Virus record (IMG/VR): IMGVR_UViG_3300035663_000128 | Span: 1 to 20,863 of that record | From: a virus | DNA length: 20,863 nt | Direction: 5' to 3' (one strand) | Part shown: piece after piece, positions 14,594 through 20,079 of the stretch | Layout of the letters: every line of letters begins with the position of its first letter | How positions within the stretch are numbered: position 1 is the first letter of the stretch | The notes under the pieces: generated by a model | Seen by the model: the letters and a program-made list of their open reading frames with translations, nothing else | What the model was told of the DNA's origin: nothing | The model's database searches: none | Program-made: the position numbers and the translations under genes

Positions 14594-14805
14594 TTCTTCG
14601 CTCCCTTCCGCAGCCAGACGAGATGGTCCCGCTCGGCCGGCGTGATGCGGTGCAGCGCCAGTCCGAGCCGCCGCGCCCGTGCGTGGACATTGCTCAACGT
14701 GGCGCCGCGTAGGTTGCGAACGATCTCGCTCGGTGACTGCATTTCCATTAGTCGCCGGTCGATCTCAGAATTCGTTTTTTGGTGCTGTGATTTTGACCTT
14801 ACCAT
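14590..14805 (-). CDS. Small basic protein with possible HTH
   Basis: A 71-residue protein with MEMQSPSEIVRNLRGATLSN and VHARARRLGLALHRITPAER, which looks like a single helix-turn-helix or a small basic DNA-binding unit (SPSEIVRNLRGATLSNVHARARRL pattern split by a turn). The ATG at 14805 has AAAGG about 6 bases upstream. It overlaps the upstream membrane-protein gene by 41 bases, longer than the other junctions, so an internal start at 14748 is a possible alternative. The stop overlaps the next gene as ATGA. Confidence 0.55.
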   Translation of the reverse strand: MVRSKSQHQKTNSEIDRRLMEMQSPSEIVRNLRGATLSNVHARARRLGLALHRITPAERDHLVWLRKGAKK

Positions 14806-14998
14806 ATTGTGCCTTTCGTTTTTTGAACCGTCCGAGCTTGTCTCGTCCGGCCTGTGTTTTGCGTTCGTTCGCGAGGTAGTTCTCGACCCATTGCTCGTCT
14901 CGGCCTCGGCGCTTGCCGAGCCTATATCCGAAATAAGACGCGATGCCAGCGCAGAGCGTAAGGGCGAGAACCGAGAGCGTGATCAGTAGTTCGTTCAT
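14765..14998 (-). CDS. Single-pass membrane protein (77 aa)
   Basis: MNELLITLSVLALTLCAGIA continues to a tyrosine/glycine end of one hydrophobic helix (residues 4-25), followed by a strongly basic tail (YRLGKRRGRDEQ, then GRFKKRKAQYGKVKI). The order suggests N-out/C-in topology by the positive-inside rule. It could be a holin- or spanin-like membrane protein or a host-interaction factor; it lies far from the lysozyme-like gene, so a lysis role is only a guess. The ATG at 14998 overlaps the 55-residue gene stop as ATGA, which rules out the longer upstream start. Confidence 0.65.
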   Translation of the reverse strand: MNELLITLSVLALTLCAGIASYFGYRLGKRRGRDEQWVENYLANERKTQAGRDKLGRFKKRKAQYGKVKITAPKNEF

Positions 14999-15162
14999 GT
15001 TTCGCGGGTGATGCCGATGAGAGTCACGAGCCAATCCACTTCGGTCTCAAGTTCGTCCGCCGCAAGCAAAGCCTGTTCTAGCGTGCAATATTTGATCGCG
15101 CTGATGGAGTGCCCCGGTGCGCTGAGCGTGATGCGCCAGTTGTATTTAAGGTTCGATTTCAT
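14995..15162 (-). CDS. Small protein (55 aa) after the RecE-like gene
   Basis: Starts MKSNLKYNWRITLSAPGHSI and ends LVTLIGITRET. It appears to have a beta-strand pair followed by one helix (LEQALLAADELETEV). Both ends are fixed by ATGA overlaps, with the RecE-like nuclease stop at 15159 and with the membrane-protein ATG at 14998. It is too short to recognise, but the double coupling makes it very likely translated. Confidence 0.65.
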   Translation of the reverse strand: MKSNLKYNWRITLSAPGHSISAIKYCTLEQALLAADELETEVDWLVTLIGITRET

Positions 15163-15986
15163 TTCAGATACCACGCTGGCAGTTTCAGTTCGTGAATCGT
15201 CGGCTCAATGTTCGGCCAATCGTTCGTCTCGAGGCTGCGCTTGAGCCGCACGAGGTCCGCGATGTTCTCGTCTTGTCCTCGCGCAATCGCGTCGTCGCTC
15301 AGCTTGTAAACCGCGACGCCGAACGGCTCGACCTTTTCGACGGCGACGTAATACATCCGTGAAACCGGATAGCCCAAGATTTCGTTGATCAGTGGCAGAT
15401 AGAATCCCGCCTGCCGGTGGTAACCGTAGGAGAACGCAGCCCGCTCGAAGTTGCGGAACGCGTCGCTGTCGAGGCTCTCGACCGTCTTCACGTCCAGCGC
15501 GTAAGGGTGAAACTCGCTGATGTCGCAGCCGCACGGGTTGAAATGGTCCGTCCGACATTGCAGAGCGCCCAAAGCGTTTGGCTGCAATTTGCGCCAAGTC
15601 ATTTCCGGCGTTCCTTCCGCGAGTAGCCGCGACGCGATTGGATGCGCCGCCACCGCCTCGCGCATCGCCACGACCTGCGCCATCTCGTCGGCGTCGAGCA
15701 AGGTCTTGTCCGCGTGCTGTGCCGAGAACTCGGCGAACTGGATCTTGCCCTCCTTCGTGCGTCGGTCGCAGTCCGGCCGCAGAATATAACGCTTGGCGAA
15801 TTCCTTTTCCTCCAAGATCGCGCAGTGCACCGCCGAGCCGAGGCGAAACGCGCCCGTCTCTTCCGGCTGAGGCAACGTCTTGGCGACATATTTCTTGAAG
15901 TAGAGCGCCGGCCTGCGACGGTAGCACTCCAGCTTCGAGTGACTGATTGCCGGGTTGGCGTGGTAGGCTTCGATGGTCTCGCTCAT
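15159..15986 (-). CDS. RecE/DUF3799-type PD-(D/E)XK exonuclease
   Basis: A 5'-3' exonuclease expected to generate single strands for the RecT annealing protein. RecB-family motifs are in order: GSAVHCAILEE at 50-60 (H54), CRTDHF at 144-149 (D147), ALDVKTVESL at 163-172 (D165, K167), and the QxxxY motif in YHRQAGFY (Q192, Y196). This set is the catalytic core of the PDDEXK exonucleases annotated as DUF3799/RecE C-terminal domain. Length 275 matches a stand-alone nuclease rather than the long E. coli RecE. The ATG at 15986 has GGAGG 7 bases upstream and overlaps the previous gene as ATGA. It is separated from RecT by three small genes. Confidence 0.9.
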   Translation of the reverse strand: MSETIEAYHANPAISHSKLECYRRRPALYFKKYVAKTLPQPEETGAFRLGSAVHCAILEEKEFAKRYILRPDCDRRTKEGKIQFAEFSAQHADKTLLDADEMAQVVAMREAVAAHPIASRLLAEGTPEMTWRKLQPNALGALQCRTDHFNPCGCDISEFHPYALDVKTVESLDSDAFRNFERAAFSYGYHRQAGFYLPLINEILGYPVSRMYYVAVEKVEPFGVAVYKLSDDAIARGQDENIADLVRLKRSLETNDWPNIEPTIHELKLPAWYLK

Positions 15987-16210
15987 TGTTTACCCTCCCG
16001 TGCGGCCAGCATTGCGTCGGCAAATTCATAAATTTTTTTAGCTAACTCGATTGGAGAGAGATCGCAGGTAGGGTCAGCTAATGCACCAGCCAACGCCTGC
16101 CCCGCGAACCAGTCGCGCAGGGTCATGCCGGGGGCCGAATAACTAGGATTCCCGAATCCTTCGCCAACCGATGGAAACGCCGGCCCTCCGTCGTTGATTG
16201 GTGCGCTCAT
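15983..16210 (-). CDS. Conserved phage protein (NDGGPAFP type)
   Basis: MSAPINDGGPAFPSVGEGFG and GMTLRDWFAGQALAGAL are the hallmarks of a very widespread small phage protein of unknown function, usually encoded next to recombination or replication genes. It is 75 residues, close to the usual length. ATGA junctions connect it to both neighbours (16207 and 15986). No catalytic motif is visible. Confidence 0.85.
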   Translation of the reverse strand: MSAPINDGGPAFPSVGEGFGNPSYSAPGMTLRDWFAGQALAGALADPTCDLSPIELAKKIYEFADAMLAAREGKQ

Positions 16211-16503
16211 GATTGCACCTCCAGCCCCAGCTTCGATTGCAGCGGGTCAATCTCCGTTTCCGACTCGTCCTTGAACCGGACTGACCAGCCGACTTTCACG
16301 CTGACCGTGGGAGCCATTGCGAGCGCGTCCCATTCGACGGCGAACGTGGCTTTGGCCTTCGGCTCGGTCTGGTCCTCGTCGTCAGTGAATCCGTCCTGCG
16401 CCGCCTTGGCGATGCTGCGGAAGTTGGTTTCGAGCAGGCTTCGGAACTGTTCCGTAGCTGCGTTGATGATAGCTGTCTGTTTTGTGTCGTTGTCGTTGTT
16501 CAT
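16207..16503 (-). CDS. Unknown 98-residue protein in the recombination block
   Basis: Starts MNNDNDTKQTAIINAATEQF at 16503, where it overlaps the upstream gene as ATGA; GGAG lies 9 bases ahead. The first half is helical (FRSLLETNFRSIAKAAQDGF), then an acidic linker (DDEDQTEPKAKA), then a beta-rich half (FAVEWDALAMAPTVSVKVGW). It is probably a small nucleic-acid or partner-binding protein, but nothing identifies a family. The upstream M of a 106-residue version was rejected because the overlap fixes the start. Confidence 0.65.
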   Translation of the reverse strand: MNNDNDTKQTAIINAATEQFRSLLETNFRSIAKAAQDGFTDDEDQTEPKAKATFAVEWDALAMAPTVSVKVGWSVRFKDESETEIDPLQSKLGLEVQS

Positions 16504-16718
16504 GTTAGTTTTCTCCGCGAGTTCCAAAAATGTGCCGCGCCCTTTTCGATGTCGCGCCGCCCGATGAAGCGCCCGCGACTGTCCACCGCGATGCCGAGTT
16601 TGTTCCGGCTGTGCGTGGTTTCGTCTGTGACCTGACGGCGCTTCGGCTTTGCGATTTCGAGATGCACGTCCTTGCGACGGGTCGGCACGCCTGTTTGTCT
16701 CTCGGGTATTTTTCTCAT
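16500..16718 (-). CDS. Small basic protein, unknown
   Basis: A 72-residue, very basic protein (MRKIPERQTGVPTRRKDVHL, then KPKRRQ and GRFIGRRDIEKGAAHFWNSR). The composition suggests nucleic-acid binding. It is coupled by ATGA to RecT upstream and to the 98-residue gene downstream. No recognisable domain; existence is supported by the exact overlaps. Confidence 0.6.
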   Translation of the reverse strand: MRKIPERQTGVPTRRKDVHLEIAKPKRRQVTDETTHSRNKLGIAVDSRGRFIGRRDIEKGAAHFWNSRRKLT

Positions 16719-17359
16719 TGGTTGATTGCCTCGCTCAATCCGCCCGCGAGCTTGTCGGCCAGCGGCGTGACGTTGATCTCGGCTGGGATGTCCCGCGCTT
16801 CTTCGGCGGTCCTCAAGCCCTTGAGGATGTCGCCAAATTGGTCACGCAGCAGGAATCCGCGTGCGCGGAATTTCATCATGCGCTTGGGGTAGTCCGTCCA
16901 CGGTCCGGCCTTGCCCCAAAGTTTCGCGGCCTTCGCGTCGCCCATCGTGAACGTCTCGCTGGCTGCATCGAATCCTTTGCGCTGCACCGTGACTGTGAAG
17001 CCGTGCGTGTCCTTTCCCGGCTCGCCGACCTCGGTCTCTTTGTAGCTCACGAGCAGCCCGCTGGAGCGAACCAGAGCGAGCGCCGCGTCTCCGTAGATTG
17101 CCGGCCTGCCATTGATGACGGCCATGTTTTGGAGCGCCGCCATCGGCGTCAGCCCGATCTCCATGCCGAACTGGATGGCGATCATTACGCTTTCGGGTTT
17201 CTCCATGCCCTTCGGTGCCCAGCCCGAGGCGACCACCGCGCGAGCGAAGCGAAAGGCCTCGTCGATTGATTGGAGCTGCACGCCGTGTTGGCCGAACTGA
17301 ATCGGTGCTTTCGTAGCGGTCTCTGCGACCGCGATCTCTGTTTTAACGTTGGTGTCCAT
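16715..17359 (-). CDS. recT: RecT-family single-strand annealing protein
   Basis: Anneals complementary single strands and works with the RecE-like exonuclease in the same operon. The core is clear: MIAIQFGMEIGLTPMAALQN (59-78) and NGRPAIYGDAALALVRSSG (83-101), then WGKAGPW (148-154) and MMKFRARGFLLRDQFGDILK (161-180), ending in EEARDIP. These match the RecT/Red-beta superfamily motif in which a conserved R and the D in RDQFGD are invariant. Length 214 is shorter than E. coli RecT (269). The ATG lacks a strong Shine-Dalgarno and follows a 148-base leader with a stable hairpin. Its stop overlaps the next gene as ATGA. Confidence 0.92.
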   Translation of the reverse strand: MDTNVKTEIAVAETATKAPIQFGQHGVQLQSIDEAFRFARAVVASGWAPKGMEKPESVMIAIQFGMEIGLTPMAALQNMAVINGRPAIYGDAALALVRSSGLLVSYKETEVGEPGKDTHGFTVTVQRKGFDAASETFTMGDAKAAKLWGKAGPWTDYPKRMMKFRARGFLLRDQFGDILKGLRTAEEARDIPAEINVTPLADKLAGGLSEAINQ

Positions 17360-17389
17360 GTTGTATCGTTGTGTGTGTTTCGTGTGTTG

Positions 17390-17415
17390 CCCTCCGGTCG
17401 TCGTTGGCCGGAGGG
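17390..17415. terminator. Stable hairpin in the recT leader
   Basis: CCCTCCGG (17390-17397) and CCGGAGGG (17408-17415) form a perfect 8-bp stem with a 10-base loop. On the plus strand it is followed by TTTTCCTTTT, terminator-like for rightward transcription; on the minus strand, the direction of the genes, it has no T run and lies 31 bases before the recT ATG. It may stop convergent transcripts or act as a leader structure. The other 120 bases of the 17360-17507 gap show only an ACACACA tract near the start codon. Confidence 0.45.
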
Positions 17416-17507
17416 TTTTCCTTTTGGGAAAGTGTTGCTCGCGTATTTTCGCACCGGCACGAGCGCCGTCGTAGGGTTCTGGTTTACGTCGATACCGGCG
17501 ACAAAGA

Positions 17508-17918
17508 TCAGAACGGCACTTGCTCGCCGTCGTCTGCCGGCTGAGTAGCTGGCACTATTGGTGCGCCGCTCTTGCGCTGATGCCAGAGGGTGCGGCACGC
17601 GTTGAGAAGCTGAACGTCCGCCTCGCGCGGAGCGAATGGCGTCCCGTCTTTCTTGAGCTGCGCCGGGCGCTCGGTGCCATACCAGAGGAGTTGCTTGTCG
17701 CTGAGTGCCGAGAGCGGCACGCCAGCGTTTTTGCCGAAATGGACCTGCACGCTGCCCGCGTCCGCAATTGCAAAGACTGGCAGTGGCAGAGTGTCCGGCG
17801 TCGGAGTCGGTGCGGTCGCAGCCGTCAGACTAAGCATCGGCGCGGGCTTCGGCTTTTCGAGAGCGGCGCGGATGGCGCGAAGCTCGGTTAATAGTTCGAC
17901 GTGTTGTTCGTTGGTCAT
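17508..17918 (-). CDS. Protein with SSB-like acidic tip, next to recT
   Basis: A 136-residue protein. Residues 1-23 form a helix (EQHVELLTELRAIRAALE), followed by a Pro/Thr linker. The folded part is VHFGKNAGVPLSALSDKQLL then WYG (59-81), resembling the small C-terminal module of ExoX-like proteins, and DVQLLNACRTLWHQRK. The last residues, ADDGEQVPF, look like the acidic C-terminal tip of bacterial SSB (DDDIPF), used to recruit repair proteins. No OB-fold is visible. It lies directly upstream of recT, where many phages place an ssb gene. It may mimic SSB or recruit it; this is inference. Confidence 0.65.
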   Translation of the reverse strand: MTNEQHVELLTELRAIRAALEKPKPAPMLSLTAATAPTPTPDTLPLPVFAIADAGSVQVHFGKNAGVPLSALSDKQLLWYGTERPAQLKKDGTPFAPREADVQLLNACRTLWHQRKSGAPIVPATQPADDGEQVPF

Positions 17919-17922
17919 AAAG

Positions 17923-18348
17923 TTATGGCGTGCCTTTCATGGCGGCGTTGATGGCGGCGCGAATTGTTTCTGAGAGCGCGGCGGCAACGGTTTTCCACCG
18001 CTCCACCTCGGCGCGGAGGCGGTCGATTGCTTCGCCGGTTTCGTGGCTGTGTTCTTCCGGGGTGATGTCGCTGACGTTGCGAACAGTCAGGTTGAGTTGT
18101 GAGCGAATCGTGCCAACAAGGGCGCGGAGGCGGGCGAGTTCGGCGTAAGCTGAAACAATTGAATCGTCGCTCATGGCGTAAGGGCCAGCAAGAAATCTCA
18201 ACCTCTCGCACTCCGCTTTCGCGGCGGCGAGTTCGCGTTCGAGGGTGCGGGCGAAGTCAGACCAAACAACCGTCTCGGAATCTGGACCGCAGCCTGCGGT
18301 CCATTCTTCTTTATCTGTGCGTGGCGTGGGTGATTTGGGTGGGTTCAT
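17923..18348 (-). CDS. MNPP-type coiled-coil protein, copy 1
   Basis: Starts MNPPKSPTPRTDKEEWT at 18348 (ATGA overlap with the next copy). A short acidic head is followed by FARTLERELAAAKAECERLR, which is a coiled coil, and by a second helical part near the end (AIDRLRAEVERWKTVAAALS). The head TPRTD plus FARTLEREL is recurrent in small phage proteins without a function. It is a paralogue of the gene at 18345-18635, with similarity mainly in the first 60 residues. It probably forms helical oligomers. Confidence 0.7.
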   Translation of the reverse strand: MNPPKSPTPRTDKEEWTAGCGPDSETVVWSDFARTLERELAAAKAECERLRFLAGPYAMSDDSIVSAYAELARLRALVGTIRSQLNLTVRNVSDITPEEHSHETGEAIDRLRAEVERWKTVAAALSETIRAAINAAMKGTP

Positions 18349-18635
18349 GTTTTTGCCTCCGTCGCGGCGAGACCTGCGAGAAATGCCTGTTCGTGTTTGG
18401 TGAAGATCGCCACCGAGTCGGGCGATAGCTTGTCGCCCCATACCATTTGCCAAGAGCGTGCGACCATAAGAGCCTCAATGCCGTGCTCCCGCAGCACGCG
18501 CACCTTTTCGCGCTCGGCGGTGAGTTCGCGTTCGAGGGTGCGAGCGAAGTTTGGACAAACGGTGTTGTGACCTGCGGCGACGGTCAGCTTGACCGCTGCG
18601 TCGGTTCGTGGCGTCGGTTGGTCGGGTGGGTTCAT
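18345..18635 (-). CDS. MNPP-type coiled-coil protein, copy 2
   Basis: A 96-residue protein starting MNPPDQPTPRTDAAVKLTVA, then FARTLERELTAEREKVRVLR, a coiled coil. The head and the FARTLEREL segment match its neighbour at 17923-18348, so the two arose by tandem duplication and then diverged. The C-terminal part (WQMVWGDKLSPDSVAIFTKH) is unlike the other copy. Overlaps (ATGA) fix both its start and stop. Function unknown. Confidence 0.7.
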   Translation of the reverse strand: MNPPDQPTPRTDAAVKLTVAAGHNTVCPNFARTLERELTAEREKVRVLREHGIEALMVARSWQMVWGDKLSPDSVAIFTKHEQAFLAGLAATEAKT

Positions 18636-18829
18636 TTTGTCCTGTGTTGTTTCAAGAGTTTAATTTCCTCAGCGTTCACGAGCCGGGCGAGGTAGCCCAA
18701 GTCTTGCGCGATCTTGTATGCGTACCCGGTCGAGATTCCCAGCTCGCAGGCGACGCCTTTGATTCCCTCGTCAGCGTTGATCGCCGCGACGATGCGCGTC
18801 TTGTATTCGGGTTTGGTCTTTCGGCTCAT
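18632..18829 (-). CDS. Small HTH-type DNA-binding protein
   Basis: Starts MSRKTKPEYKTRIVAAINAD at 18829, in an ATGA overlap with the lysozyme-like gene. Residues about 22-46 (GIKGVACELGISTGYAYKIA) match a helix-turn-helix of the type in transposon/phage regulators. It is 65 residues, basic at both ends (EIKLLKQHRTK). It could regulate the operon or bind the nearby repeats; the operator is unknown. Longer upstream start at 18940 rejected because the overlap defines the start. Confidence 0.65.
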   Translation of the reverse strand: MSRKTKPEYKTRIVAAINADEGIKGVACELGISTGYAYKIAQDLGYLARLVNAEEIKLLKQHRTK

Positions 18830-19206
18830 CGGGAAAGCGCCTTGACCTTCGCTGCGTAGCCCTTGGTCGCCTGCTTGAGGTGGCCTTTGGGTCCGCCGTT
18901 GTGCACGCGTGCGAGCGTCTCGACATCGCCCGCCTTCCACGCTGCCGGAGCGTGACGCTTGAGATAGGCGGTTGCGACGCGTTTCGAGTAGTCGAGATCG
19001 GCAACGCGTGAGTAGTCGCCGGCAACGCGACTGTCCGCGTGGTAGGCGCGGTGAATCTGGAGCGGCCCGAGCGCCTTGCCACCGTCGCCGAGGATTGGCC
19101 CGGTGCGGCCGGAGGTCTCGACGAGGTGCAAAGCCCGCCAGAAGCCAGCACTAGGAGCCGCGTGGCAGCTTGCGCAGAGCGCGAGGAGGATGAGCGTGGA
19201 TTTCAT
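18826..19206 (-). CDS. Secreted lysozyme-like enzyme (i-type/destabilase-like)
   Basis: A 126-residue protein with a clear signal peptide (MKSTLILLALCASCHA, cleavage likely before APSAGF). The mature part carries FWRALHLVETSGRTG with E30 as a likely catalytic acid, then GDGGKALGPLQIHRAYH at 40-56, and LARVHNGGPKG near 98-108. GPLQI and RxHNGGPxG are the hallmarks of i-type lysozymes, though the usual cysteines are missing. It probably cleaves peptidoglycan after export by the host Sec pathway, as an endolysin that does not need a holin. It lies in the early operon rather than with late lysis genes, so a non-lysis role is possible. ATGA junctions on both sides. Confidence 0.75.
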   Translation of the reverse strand: MKSTLILLALCASCHAAPSAGFWRALHLVETSGRTGPILGDGGKALGPLQIHRAYHADSRVAGDYSRVADLDYSKRVATAYLKRHAPAAWKAGDVETLARVHNGGPKGHLKQATKGYAAKVKALSR

Positions 19207-19367
19207 TTGGTGAGCTTCGAGGCGTTACGCTTGGCAGTGGCAATCTGCTTCGCCGTGCAGCCCGCGCCGATGGATTCGGCGAGAGCGATTGCGCGGTCGG
19301 CGCGTGCTTGGTCGGGTGCGGTGATCGCGAGGATCAGTGCTTGGGTGAGTGCTTCGGTGGTGTTCAT
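19203..19367 (-). CDS. Small conserved phage protein (54 aa)
   Basis: MNTTEALTQALILAITAPDQ and ARADRAIALAESIGAGCT show a pattern repeated in many phages: a short helical protein of no known function. The ATG at 19367 overlaps the upstream gene as ATGA and its stop overlaps the lysozyme ATG in the same way, so both ends are certain. The longer start at 19505 gives residues with no family resemblance and was discarded. Confidence 0.7.
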   Translation of the reverse strand: MNTTEALTQALILAITAPDQARADRAIALAESIGAGCTAKQIATAKRNASKLTK

Positions 19368-19630
19368 TCTGCGAGCGCCTCCTCGATGTTGATTCCGTAT
19401 TCTGAGACGAGCGCCGCAAAGTCGTTGCAGTTTGAGACCTCCCAGACTGCATCGCCGTTGGTGGCAAACACCAGTTCGTCGCAGACGCTGTAAAGGCTGA
19501 TGCACCAGTCCTGATTTTCAGAGTGGTCTGGGTGGCGGAACGTCCCGAAGAATTCGGCGTGATTGCAATGAGCTGCGAGATACTCGTTGCGGATGCTGAC
19601 TGATTGAACGCTGTCGATGCTGATTTTCAT
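19364..19630 (-). CDS. Unknown 88-residue protein in the early operon
   Basis: Starts MKISIDSVQSVSIRNEYLAA at 19630. The body (HAEFFGTFRHPDHSENQD, ISLYSVCDELVFATNGD, WEVSNCNDFAALVSEYG) suggests a compact mixed alpha/beta fold with strands and an acidic C-terminal helix. No domain is recognised. It follows a terminator-like hairpin (19682-19708), so it may be differentially expressed from the first gene. The stop overlaps the next ATG. Confidence 0.65.
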   Translation of the reverse strand: MKISIDSVQSVSIRNEYLAAHCNHAEFFGTFRHPDHSENQDWCISLYSVCDELVFATNGDAVWEVSNCNDFAALVSEYGINIEEALAE

Positions 19631-19681
19631 GTGGTTGATTGCGCGCTTCGGCGTTAAATCGCTTCGGCTGGCACCGGAAAA

Positions 19682-19708
19682 CCCCGCGCCTCTGAAGAGG
19701 TAGCGGGG
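19682..19708 (-). terminator. Terminator-like hairpin in the early operon
   Basis: On the minus strand CCCCGC and CCTC pair with GAGG and GCGGGG, with a TTCA loop and small bulges, followed by TTTTCC. It separates the 63-residue first gene from the 88-residue second gene. The T run is short, so it may attenuate rather than fully stop transcription; it could be a target of antitermination, as in early phage operons. Confidence 0.5.
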
Positions 19709-19730
19709 TGGTTTGCGGTGGTGGGTTTGC

Positions 19731-19922
19731 TCAGCCCATCTCGGCCATCCGAGCCATTCCGTCGTTGTATTCGCGCTCTTGCTCCGGCGTGGCGTAGAAT
19801 CCGCAGAATTGGCCCGTTCCCGAGTCATCCATCACGCTCGCGGTGTGAATGAATCGTGTTCCTTCTGGTGCAGCGGCTTTCAAGGCTTCGAGGCTTTTGA
19901 TCTGGGTCGTTTTGTTTTTCAT
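19731..19922 (-). CDS. First gene of the early operon, small (63 aa)
   Basis: MKNKTTQIKSLEALKAAAPE, then GTRFIHTASVMDDSGTGQFC and ATPEQEREYNDGMARMAEMG. It is small, basic at the start and acidic at the end, with no recognised domain. The ATG is preceded by CAAAAACAAAAC with no Shine-Dalgarno; the nearest GGAGG is about 33 bases further upstream. Its position directly behind the control region suggests an immediate-early product. It is the only early gene separated from the rest by a terminator-like hairpin. Confidence 0.6.
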   Translation of the reverse strand: MKNKTTQIKSLEALKAAAPEGTRFIHTASVMDDSGTGQFCGFYATPEQEREYNDGMARMAEMG

Positions 19923-20079
19923 GTTTTGTTTTTGTCGTCGGGTTAATTCCCTCCGATGCGAAAAATCTACACATCCGCCCCGCGATGTGAAGAAAAATGT
20001 GCGCGAAGTATCGCACGCAATCCGTGAGCGTTGATAATCAACGACTTACGTCTGAACAAAAAACAGACTCAGCGCGGAA
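19923..20079 (-). promoter_or_regulatory. Early control region
   Basis: A 157-base gap between the tail gene and the early operon, both on the minus strand. It holds a near-perfect palindrome GTTGATAATCAAC (20030-20042), an inverted repeat GTCTG/CAGAC (20050-20068) and GTGCG/CGCAC (20000-20016). A weak promoter reading leftward is TTGTTC, 17 bases, TATCAA, the latter inside the palindrome. The palindrome core recurs before the initiator gene. Operators for a regulator and an early promoter are likely, but the regulator is not identified. Confidence 0.45.

Noticed and set aside
15205-16029. Minus-strand frame of 274 codons in another phase
   Set aside because: Overlaps the RecE-like nuclease and has no nuclease motif of its own.
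17185-17598. Minus-strand frame of 137 codons through the recT leader
   Set aside because: It overlaps the recT 5' end in another phase and includes the hairpin; composition is Arg/Pro/Thr-rich without a pattern.
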